Shown here piece by piece: positions 57,104 to 64,000 of a stretch of 64,000 nt of DNA. Position 1 is the first letter of the stretch; each line of letters begins with the position of its first letter. The position numbers and the translations under genes are program-made. The DNA comes from Fredinandcohnia humi (lineage in GTDB: Bacteria > Bacillota > Bacilli > Bacillales > Bacillaceae_L). A model generated the notes under the pieces. It had not been told where the DNA came from, searched no databases, and worked only from the letters and a program-made list of their open reading frames with translations. Location: NCBI RefSeq assembly GCF_001439915.1, contig NZ_LMBW01000002.1, forward strand, positions 387,700 to 451,699. Direction: 5' to 3'.

Positions 57104-58582
57104 CTATAATATGATAGCAATTAATCCGCCTGAACCTTCGTTAATGATTCTTTCAAGGGTTTCTTTCAGCTTGTAGCGTGCATTTTCAGGCATTAAGGAC
57201 AATTTCGCCTGGATGCCCTCGCGTACAATGGAGCTTAATGATCTACCAAAGATATCTGAATTCCAGATTGAAAGTGGATCATCCTCAAAATCTTGCATTA
57301 AGTAACGGACCAATTCTTCGCTTTGTTTTTCTGTACCAATAATCGGTGCAAATTCAGATTCAACATCCACCTTAATCATGTGGATAGATGGCGCAACAGC
57401 TTTTAAGCGAACCCCAAACCTTGAACCCTGGCGGATGATTTCAGGCTCATCTAAGCTCATATCAGATAGCGCTGGTGCTGCAATTCCATAGCCTGTTTGC
57501 TTTACCATTTTTAACGCATCTGCGACTTGATCATACTCTGCTTTAGCATGAGCAAAGTCTTGCATGAGCTGTAAGAGATGATCTTTTCCGCGAATCTCGA
57601 CACCTACAACTTCCTTAAGAATTTGATCATATAAATCATCTGGAGCATATAAATCGATTTCAGCTACACCCTGCCCCATTTCGATTCCAGCTAAGCTTGC
57701 TTGGTCAATAAAGTCATACTCACTAAATTGTCCAACGACACGGTCAACATCGCGTAAACGCTTGATATCTTGGACTGTGTCCTTTACAGCGTCCTGATAG
57801 CTTTCACGTAACCAATGATCCTCACGTAAGACCATTACCCAGCTTGGCAGATTAACATTTACCTCTAAGACTGGGAACTCATAAAGTGCTTCACGTAAAA
57901 CATTGAATACATCTGCGTCACGCATGCTTTCAACACTCATCGCTAAAACTGGAATATCATATTTTTCATTTAATTCTTTTCGAAGAGCATCTGTTTCCGG
58001 GTGATGTGGATGCACTGTGTTAATAACCATAATAAATGGTTTTCCTACCTCTTTTAATTCAGCTATTACACGCTCTTCTGCTTCAATATAATCTCTTCTA
58101 GGAATTTCTCCAATTGAGCCATCTGTTGTGACAACGACACCAATTGTAGAATGCTCCTGAATGACTTTTCGAGTGCCAATCTCTGCTGCTTCATGGAACG
58201 GGATTGGCTCTTCATACCAAGGAGTATTAATCATCCGAGGACCATTTTCATCCTCATATCCCTTTGCACCCGGAACTGTGTACCCCACACAATCCACAAG
58301 TCGAATGTTCACATTAAGTCCTTCCTCAACATGAACAGATACAGCTTGATTTGGAACAAATTTTGGTTCAGTTGTCATGATTGTTCTTCCAGCAGCGCTT
58401 TGTGGCAGTTCATCCTGTGCCCGAGCTTTATCAGCTTCACTACCGATATTAGGTAAGACTACTAATTCCATGAACTTCTTTATGAAAGTAGATTTGCCTG
58501 TTCTTACTGCACCAACGACTCCTAAATATATATCGCCACCGGTACGCTCAGCGATATCTTTGAAAATATCTACCTTTTCCAA
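57104..58582 (-). CDS. spoIVA: Stage IV sporulation protein A (spore coat morphogenetic ATPase)
   Basis: 492-aa cytoskeletal-like ATPase that polymerises on the forespore surface and anchors the coat basement layer. It has Walker A GAVRTGKS (24-31) and near-complete agreement with B. subtilis SpoIVA from memory, including the C-terminus INEGSGGLIAIIL. The start is TTG at 58582 behind GGGAGG. A SigE-type promoter lies about 60 bp upstream, giving mother-cell expression. Confidence 0.98.
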   Translation of the reverse strand: MEKVDIFKDIAERTGGDIYLGVVGAVRTGKSTFIKKFMELVVLPNIGSEADKARAQDELPQSAAGRTIMTTEPKFVPNQAVSVHVEEGLNVNIRLVDCVGYTVPGAKGYEDENGPRMINTPWYEEPIPFHEAAEIGTRKVIQEHSTIGVVVTTDGSIGEIPRRDYIEAEERVIAELKEVGKPFIMVINTVHPHHPETDALRKELNEKYDIPVLAMSVESMRDADVFNVLREALYEFPVLEVNVNLPSWVMVLREDHWLRESYQDAVKDTVQDIKRLRDVDRVVGQFSEYDFIDQASLAGIEMGQGVAEIDLYAPDDLYDQILKEVVGVEIRGKDHLLQLMQDFAHAKAEYDQVADALKMVKQTGYGIAAPALSDMSLDEPEIIRQGSRFGVRLKAVAPSIHMIKVDVESEFAPIIGTEKQSEELVRYLMQDFEDDPLSIWNSDIFGRSLSSIVREGIQAKLSLMPENARYKLKETLERIINEGSGGLIAIIL

Positions 58583-58653
58583 GTGTGATCCCTCCCGATT
58601 TTACAGTTCTTGGGATAATTTTATCCGTTTACTACATATTCTAGGACATTATA

Positions 58654-58683
58654 TTTGTATGACGTTGTCCTAATTAAATATGA
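58654..58683 (-). promoter_or_regulatory. SigE-type promoter of spoIVA
   Basis: Minus strand TCATATT (58683-58677), a 15-bp spacer, and CATACAAA (58661-58654). This fits the SigE consensus as I recall it (KMATATT, 14-15 bp, CATACAMT). Confidence 0.72.
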
Positions 58684-58794
58684 CTATTTTAAGAAAAAAA
58701 TTCCCCCCATAATATGTAGCAGTAAAATTAAGTTCAAAAAGACCGTTTAAAAACACCCTAGCAAGCTATTTTTCTTACACTTTTTGAACAAAGT

Positions 58795-58834
58795 AAAAAC
58801 CCTTCCCTTAGAGTTTATGTCTAAAAGAAGGGTT
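58795..58834 (-). terminator. Terminator after yphF
   Basis: Outer stem AACCCTTC/GAAGGGTT plus an inner TTAGA/TCTAA stem; U-run on the minus strand. Confidence 0.78.
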
Positions 58835-58840
58835 CATGAC

Positions 58841-59560
58841 TTAATTGTCTAAAAAAATTGGTTCATTTGCGTCATTAATTGTATATGGCATGGAATTGGT
58901 CGGGACGAACATCGAATGGTCTACTAAAATATTCCGAATATCATCACCTGTTTGATAAGTATGCTCATACTTTGTTAAATACTCATATAAATCGATTCGA
59001 TAATCTACAACAATTTCATTAGTGCTCGTTATCAGGAGCGGCAGGTTTTTTCCTGTGAATGGGCTAATAACAAACGGTTCTTCTTTCAAGCCCAACTTGC
59101 TATAATCCAATGTAAATACATTTGTTTGAAGCTGTTCCTTAAATGGCGCATAATTATTTGATGAACGATACATTTGCACTCGCAAATTCAGTTCACTAAT
59201 TTCTTCTGAAATTCGAACATCTAAAAGTTTAACCGTTGGGTTTGTTTCCACATTTACTAAAACATATAAATAAACTCCACCCGTTTCATATGCATTTCCG
59301 GGAGGCTCAGCTATGTATCTTGGTGAAATTCGCGTAAAATCAATCGGATATTTTTGATAAATAGGGGTCTCCATATCTCTCGTTTTAATTGGCAAGAGAC
59401 CTCCAGTATCCTCTTTAAATTGATCAACAGCCCTTTGAACAGCTGCGATTTGATCCTCATAGGGGATTTGGTTTTGAGAAAGCTTTTCTTTCGGATAAAG
59501 ACACCCTGTAAGTAATGATAATGAAAAAACAATGACCAACAGCTGTAACGTAACTCTCAT
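58841..59560 (-). CDS. yphF: YphF lipoprotein
   Basis: 239-aa predicted lipoprotein. The signal peptide ends in the lipobox LLTGC (Cys20). The mature part has no recognised domain. Position between yphE and spoIVA and size match B. subtilis YphF. The function is unknown; the neighbourhood suggests a link to sporulation. Confidence 0.84.
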   Translation of the reverse strand: MRVTLQLLVIVFSLSLLTGCLYPKEKLSQNQIPYEDQIAAVQRAVDQFKEDTGGLLPIKTRDMETPIYQKYPIDFTRISPRYIAEPPGNAYETGGVYLYVLVNVETNPTVKLLDVRISEEISELNLRVQMYRSSNNYAPFKEQLQTNVFTLDYSKLGLKEEPFVISPFTGKNLPLLITSTNEIVVDYRIDLYEYLTKYEHTYQTGDDIRNILVDHSMFVPTNSMPYTINDANEPIFLDN

Positions 59561-59587
59561 TTTAATACCATCCTTATGTTTGTATCT

Positions 59588-59788
59588 TTACTCACTAACT
59601 GGCCCGCTAAACACAACTAAGAAAATAATAATTCCTGCTAGAATCATAAAAAGATATGCAATCGCGGCTACTATTCCTTTTAGGAAGCCCTTTAGTTTAT
59701 AACGGCTAAGATAAATGGCTATGACAGCAATAGCCATAAATGCCATTCCTGCAAATGATATCCACATTTTTAGTAATCCTGGTGTCAC
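59588..59788 (-). CDS. yphE: YphE (DUF2768) small membrane protein
   Basis: 66-aa protein with two membrane helices (MWISFAGMAFMAIAVIAIYL and GIVAAIAYLFMILAGIIIFL). The start is GTG at 59788, 5-6 nt after GGGAGTGA; the upstream frame to 59851 has no ribosome-binding site. Length equals that expected for YphE. Function unknown. Confidence 0.83.
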   Translation of the reverse strand: MTPGLLKMWISFAGMAFMAIAVIAIYLSRYKLKGFLKGIVAAIAYLFMILAGIIIFLVVFSGPVSE

Positions 59789-60161
59789 CTTTTTCACTCC
59801 CTTGTCCAACTCTAACATTCCGTCAAATATTATATCATAATACTTCCACACAAACTAAGGCTATATTTTTAATTGTTACTTGTTACAACCAAAAAAGCTG
59901 AAGTAAAGAGGGGCGTCTCTACTTCAGCAAGTGTAAAACTAAATATTCCCTTTTACCCAATCGCTCAGACCTACAGTATACTACGTTGCATTTTATGCTA
60001 AAACAGCATGATATGTATCGTCTCATGCCTATTTTTCACAAGAAAGTGCAAACTTTTTACTCACTAGAATTTTCTTGCTTGCGAAATTGTTAGGAAATCC
60101 CGCTATTTATTTTTCTCCTTGCCATCATATGCAAAAAAAATGAACTCTGTGTGATATTTTT
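59789..60161. other. Spacer between yphE and gpsA
   Basis: 373 bp with no recognised gene. It contains the hairpin terminator at 59891-59928 and AT-rich sequence presumably including the yphE promoter (a TATCATAATA stretch at 59831-59840). Confidence 0.6.
59891..59928 (-). terminator. Terminator downstream of gpsA
   Basis: GCTGAAGTA/TACTTCAGC outer stem with inner AGAG/CTCT pairing and U6 on the minus strand. It is about 230 bp after the gpsA stop. Confidence 0.82.
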
Positions 60162-61199
60162 TTACATTGTTCCATTTTCTAGATAGTTAAAGAGATCAGC
60201 CATTTCGTTTGTTTTCCCTCTGGCCATTAGTTGATCAACTGCAGCTTTTGGTGATTGATTATTGAAAAGAACGTCATATAGGGCAAAAGTGATCGGCATG
60301 GACACATCCATTTTTTTAGCTAGCTGATATGCTGCTTTTGTCGTTCTGACACCTTCGACGACCATTCCCATATTTTCAAGGACTTCTTCAAGACTTTGTC
60401 CTTTACCAAGTAAATTTCCTGCACGCCAGTTTCGGGAATGAACACTCGTACACGTTACAATTAAATCACCAATTCCGGTTAATCCTGCAAATGTTAGTGG
60501 GTTTGCACCCATTTTGCTGCCTAAACGGGAAATCTCCGCTAACCCCCGAGTAATAAGTGCAGCCTTTGCATTATCTCCATATCCGAGACCGTCTGTAATT
60601 CCAGCAGCTAAGGCAATAATATTCTTTAAAGCCCCACCAATTTCGACGCCAATAATATCAGGGTTTGTATAGACGCGGAAATGTTGATTAATGAATAGGT
60701 CCTGAACGTATTCAGCAGATTCCATATTTTTAGATGAAACAGTTACAGTTGTTGGATGACGAAGCACCACTTCCTCAGCATGGCTTGGCCCAGAAAGAAC
60801 AACAACATCTGTTAAAAGATTTGATGGCATTTCTTCCTCAATCATTTCGGAAATCCGCTTTAATGTGTCTGGTTCAATCCCTTTACTCACATGAATGATC
60901 GTTAATGGTGTTGAAATGACTTGACTAATTTTTTGAAGAACTTCTCGAATTGCCTTTGTAGGAACAGCAAGCACAATTGTCTTGACATCCTTTAACACCT
61001 TGCTTAAATCCGAATATCCAATGATTGTTTCCGGCAGTTCAATTGATGGAACATATTTGGAATTCGTATGTTTCGTATTGATTTCATCAACCTGTTGTTG
61101 TCGATGTGACCAGATGCGAACCTCATGATCATTGTCAGCAAGAACAAGTGCAAGTGCGGTTCCCCAGCTGCCAGCTCCAACAACCGTTACCTTCTCCAT
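60162..61199 (-). CDS. gpsA: Glycerol-3-phosphate dehydrogenase [NAD(P)+]
   Basis: 345-aa enzyme supplying glycerol-3-phosphate for phospholipids. It has the dinucleotide motif [12 protein letters not shown] near the start, [10 protein letters not shown], the catalytic Lys in [15 protein letters not shown], and [11 protein letters not shown]. It is 15 bp after der. Confidence 0.97.
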   Translation of the reverse strand: MEKVTVVGAGSWGTALALVLADNDHEVRIWSHRQQQVDEINTKHTNSKYVPSIELPETIIGYSDLSKVLKDVKTIVLAVPTKAIREVLQKISQVISTPLTIIHVSKGIEPDTLKRISEMIEEEMPSNLLTDVVVLSGPSHAEEVVLRHPTTVTVSSKNMESAEYVQDLFINQHFRVYTNPDIIGVEIGGALKNIIALAAGITDGLGYGDNAKAALITRGLAEISRLGSKMGANPLTFAGLTGIGDLIVTCTSVHSRNWRAGNLLGKGQSLEEVLENMGMVVEGVRTTKAAYQLAKKMDVSMPITFALYDVLFNNQSPKAAVDQLMARGKTNEMADLFNYLENGTM

Positions 61200-61214
61200 T
61201 ACTTCCTCCCCTTC

Positions 61215-62525
61215 CTATTTTCTAGCTCTTGAGATTAGCTTTATTGGTGTACCTTCAAATCCAAACGCATCCCTAATACGGTTTTCTAAGAAACGTTCAT
61301 ATGAAAAATGCATTAATTCAGGATCATTTACAAATACAACAAAGGTTGGCGGTTTAATTGCAACCTGTGTAACGTAATAAATTCGCAGGCGATTTCCCTT
61401 ATCCGTAGGTGTTGGGTTCATTGCCACAGCGTCCATGATGACATCATTTAGTACATTTGTTTGTACACGCGCTGAATGATTTTCGCTAGCGATATCAATC
61501 ATTGGAATTAAGGTATGAATCCGTTGTTTTGTTTTGGCGGATAAGAAAACAATCGGTGCGTAATCAAGGAAAAGGAAATGATCACGAACTTTTTTTTCAA
61601 ATTCCCTCATGGTTTTCTCGTCTTTTTCGATTGCATCCCATTTGTTCACAACAATTACAATTGCCCTACCTGCCTCATGAGCATATCCGGCAATTTTTTT
61701 ATCCTGTTCTATAATACCTTCTTCAGCATCAAGGACAACAAGGACGACGTCGGAGCGTTCGATAGCCTTAAGGGCCCTTAACACACTGTATTTCTCCGTG
61801 CTTTCATAGACCTTGCCTTTTTTCCGCATCCCTGCTGTATCAATGATGACATACTCTTTTCCATCGATTGTGTATTTTGTGTCTATCGCGTCCCTTGTTG
61901 TTCCTGCAATATCACTTACAATAACTCTTTCTTCACCTAACAAGGAATTCACTAGTGATGACTTTCCTACGTTTGGACGACCAATTAGAGAAAATTTAAT
62001 GACATTGTCGTCATAGTCTTCTTCTCCGCCCTGTGGAAAATGCTTTACTACTTCATCCAGCAAATCCCCAAGCCCAAGACCATGTGAACCTGAAATAGGG
62101 ATCGGTTCACCGAATCCTAATGCATAAAAATCGTAAATGTCTGTTCTCATTTCAGGGTTGTCCACTTTATTGACTCCTAAAACAACAGGTGTTTGGGATC
62201 GGTATAAAATTTTCGCAACCTCTTCGTCCGCGCTTGTTACGCCTTCACGGCCACTTGTCATAAATATAATCACATCTGCTTCATCAATCGCGATTTCCGC
62301 TTGATGTCTAATTTGTGCAAGAAATGGTTCATCACCAATATCGATGCCGCCTGTATCAATAATGCTAAATTCTTGATTAAGCCATTCGCCCGAACTATAA
62401 ATTCGATCCCTTGTTACTCCAGGAATATCTTCTACAATTGATACCCTTTCTCCTACTATACGATTAAAAATTGTTGATTTCCCTACGTTTGGTCGACCAA
62501 CAATTGCCACAACTGGTTTTGCCAC
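61215..62525 (-). CDS. der: Ribosome-assembly GTPase Der (EngA)
   Basis: 436-aa essential GTPase with two tandem G domains and a C-terminal KH-like domain. G1 motifs are GRPNVGKS at 10-17 and again near 183; NKVD and NKWD specify guanine. Acts in 50S subunit assembly. It follows repeat B3, where B. subtilis would have yphB/seaA between yphA and der. Confidence 0.97.
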   Translation of the reverse strand: MAKPVVAIVGRPNVGKSTIFNRIVGERVSIVEDIPGVTRDRIYSSGEWLNQEFSIIDTGGIDIGDEPFLAQIRHQAEIAIDEADVIIFMTSGREGVTSADEEVAKILYRSQTPVVLGVNKVDNPEMRTDIYDFYALGFGEPIPISGSHGLGLGDLLDEVVKHFPQGGEEDYDDNVIKFSLIGRPNVGKSSLVNSLLGEERVIVSDIAGTTRDAIDTKYTIDGKEYVIIDTAGMRKKGKVYESTEKYSVLRALKAIERSDVVLVVLDAEEGIIEQDKKIAGYAHEAGRAIVIVVNKWDAIEKDEKTMREFEKKVRDHFLFLDYAPIVFLSAKTKQRIHTLIPMIDIASENHSARVQTNVLNDVIMDAVAMNPTPTDKGNRLRIYYVTQVAIKPPTFVVFVNDPELMHFSYERFLENRIRDAFGFEGTPIKLISRARK

Positions 62526-62603
62526 ATGCGTTCTTCCCTTCTAAACTTATCTCTACTACATATATCACATAAAAAATGATTAAAATCAATGTTATGTAAT
62601 TAA

Positions 62604-62724
62604 GAAAAGCGCAAGGCGCCCGTCTATCGGCGACAAGCATAAGACGAGCGCTGACAGAAGGTGCATTTTACCTTCCGAAGCGATTGGCTTATGACCTCGA
62701 TCCGATGGCGCCTGGAGCTAGACA
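62604..62724 (+). repeat. Family-B repeat, copy B3
   Basis: Near-identical to B1 and B2. It lies 78 bp upstream of the der start, in the yphA-der gap. Confidence 0.9.
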
Positions 62725-62737
62725 CTGAAACTAAGAA

Positions 62738-62758
62738 ACCCTTCTACGTCAGAAGGGT
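62738..62758 (-). terminator. Terminator-like hairpin after yphA
   Basis: ACCCTTCT/AGAAGGGT with a 5-nt loop, followed by UUUCUU on the minus strand. It is about 120 bp after the yphA stop. Confidence 0.6.
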
Positions 62759-62877
62759 CATGCTTTTACATTTTATCAAAAATAAATGGTAACAACAATC
62801 AATTGTTTAGTGATTTACGATAATGTACAAATTCCCGCTGATTTCGTGTATGCTTCATCTAAGCTTACACATTTATA

Positions 62878-63477
62878 CTAGCCGTGTTTCTCCTTCGTAT
62901 TTTTTTGGACCATTACATCAACATGGTGCAGCAGCATTTCCAATAAGGACCAAACAAAAATAAAACAAAAACTAATTGAAATAACATCTAAAAAGACAAA
63001 TGAACCAATTTCATATGAAAAATTGACATTATTAATAATCATTCCATAGAAAATATCACCCTGTATGGCACCAATTAAAAGCCCTGCTAATCGCAGACGG
63101 AAATCCTTTAATAGCATTAATGTTACGTATATTAAGGCGGCTCCAAGCATCAAATTACGATTAAAAAAAAGCCACACTGGATCATACAATTCAAACATGA
63201 GGAAGCTACAATAAGCTAAAGAAATGGTAAGAATACAAATAAGCATATAAAACACTTGTTTTTTCGGTCTTTTCGAGATCTCTTTGATACAAAAAAAGAA
63301 AATAAGAAAAATAATGCAATTTATTTTGATACCACCCACTCCAACATAATAGGGTGATAATATTATGGATACTAAAAACAAAATAGACAGGAGCAGCCTT
63401 TCCTTGTTTTTCTTCATAAGAAAAGTACTACATACCCAGGCCATCCAAAAAATCCAATAAAATAATGCTCCGTCCAC
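62878..63477 (-). CDS. yphA: YphA integral membrane protein
   Basis: 199-aa protein with six or so hydrophobic segments and no enzymatic motif. The start is GTG at 63477, 5 nt after GGGAGGTG; the frame to 63501 includes that SD and is less likely. Length equals that recalled for B. subtilis YphA. It is divergent from ypzI. Function unknown. Confidence 0.82.
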   Translation of the reverse strand: MDGALFYWIFWMAWVCSTFLMKKNKERLLLSILFLVSIILSPYYVGVGGIKINCIIFLIFFFCIKEISKRPKKQVFYMLICILTISLAYCSFLMFELYDPVWLFFNRNLMLGAALIYVTLMLLKDFRLRLAGLLIGAIQGDIFYGMIINNVNFSYEIGSFVFLDVISISFCFIFVWSLLEMLLHHVDVMVQKNTKEKHG

Positions 63478-63650
63478 TTCTCCACCTCCCATTATTCCCA
63501 TTATGGCTCGAAAATATGAAATTTAACCCTATTTGTATACCAAAAATCCTTTTATGAAACAATAATAAAATGAATTCAAAAAAAGGATTATCCCTACATA
63601 AAATTCCCTATTCATGGAAACATATGTAGGATGAAAAAGGAGGAAATAAA

Positions 63651-63794
63651 ATGGGTAGAGATAGACAGGAAAAAAAGCTTAAAAAAGCACGTGTGGTTGA
63701 GTCAGACCGCGACCAATCCCTCGATTATAAAGGTGCTACAAGATTGGATACACCTGAAGAAGCAAGAGATATGAATCGAATGAACCCAGAATAA
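63651..63794 (+). CDS. ypzI: YpzI-like small protein
   Basis: 47-aa charged protein starting MGRDRQEKKLKKARVVESDR and containing DQSLDYKGATRLDTPEEARD, matching the small YpzI family from memory. AGGAGG stands 8 nt upstream. Next to yphA, as expected. It ends in a strong terminator. Function unknown. Confidence 0.82.
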   Translation: MGRDRQEKKLKKARVVESDRDQSLDYKGATRLDTPEEARDMNRMNPE

Positions 63795-63832
63795 AAAGCA
63801 CTCACCCGAGATCATTGGGTGAGTGCTTTTTT
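63793..63832 (+). terminator. Terminator after ypzI
   Basis: AAAAGCACTCACCC/GGGTGAGTGCTTTT stem with a 9-nt loop and T-run. Confidence 0.92.
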
Positions 63833-63841
63833 AACGTTTTA

Positions 63842-64000
63842 TGTCTAGCTCCAGCGCCTAGCCCCTCGAGGTCATAAACCAATCCGTCAAGAAGGATAAA
63901 AGGCATCCTTCTCGCCGACTTTACTTATGCTTGTCGGACTTGCACAGGACAAGGAAAGCTTCGACAGCATAATCATCGCACGAAGAAAATGCATTGCATT
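63842..64000 (-). repeat. Family-B extended repeat, copy B5 (cut by window edge)
   Basis: Inverted relative to B4 and sharing long stretches with it (CTCCAGCGCCTAGCCCCTCG, then CTTATGCTTGTCGGACTTGC, up to AATGCAATGCATT at the edge). It continues beyond the window. It begins about 10 bp after the ypzI terminator. Confidence 0.85.

Noticed and set aside
56890-57120. 76-codon minus-strand ORF between hbs and spoIVA
   Set aside because: Lies within the extended family-B repeat and the spoIVA terminator; no ribosome-binding site.

Overview
This window comes from the chromosome of a low-GC, endospore-forming member of the Bacillaceae. Evidence includes spore genes (spoIVA, sspM, csgA/ybxH-type genes, ypjB), a bacillithiol gene (bshA), menaquinone and heptaprenyl genes, a qcrABC menaquinol:cytochrome c reductase and TRAP control of trp. 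Gene order follows the Bacillus subtilis segment from the ypp cluster through ponA, asnS, panBCD, dapB, qcr, aro-trp, hepS/hepT, hbs and spoIVA to der and yphA. This is therefore a core region, but not B. subtilis itself: bshB1 and the yphB/seaA gene are missing from their usual places, yugP and an orphan gene are inserted, and the intergenic regions are full of structured repeats. Almost all genes are on the minus strand.

Layout. 1-4074: oligopeptide ABC transporter oppABCD (oppD runs off the left edge), divergent from a Crp/Fnr-type regulator. 5144-6096: a small heat-shock protein and two small spore-type genes. 6133-8807: yppG, yppE, a small coiled-coil gene, sspM and yppC. 8920-12152: recU-ponA. 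12193-20340: ypoC, nth, dnaD, asnS, aspB, ypmB, ypmA, dinG. 20639-22911: panBCD. 23228-28172: the ypjD-dapB-mgsA-bshA-cca-birA operon. 28321-31653: a YitT-family gene, yugP, ypjB, ypjA. 31765-33803: qcrABC. 34025-37647: ypiF, ypiB, ypiA and an amidohydrolase-like orphan. 37783-50671: the aromatic supraoperon aroC-aroB-aroH-trpEDCFBA-hisC-tyrA-aroA. 51068-56583: cheR, ndk, hepT-menG-hepS, mtrB, folE, hbs. 57104-63794: spoIVA, yphF, yphE, gpsA, der, yphA and ypzI.

The genes form a coherent set. Chorismate made by aroB/aroC/aroA feeds trp, tyr and menaquinone. TRAP (mtrB) is encoded about 7.5 kb upstream of the trp leader, which carries exactly eleven regularly spaced GAG/UAG triplets. HepS/HepT and MenG make the menaquinone used by QcrABC.

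The most unusual content is two families of structured repeats. Family A (8 copies, 135-250 bp) occurs only between co-oriented genes. Four copies supply the stop codon of a neighbouring gene, and one sits in the trp leader between the attenuator and trpE, exactly where an anti-Shine-Dalgarno/Shine-Dalgarno helix would enclose it. Family B (3 copies of about 120 bp, plus 2 longer relatives) folds as one long hairpin. Together they give about one element per 5 kb. No tRNA, rRNA, CRISPR array, insertion sequence or prophage was seen.
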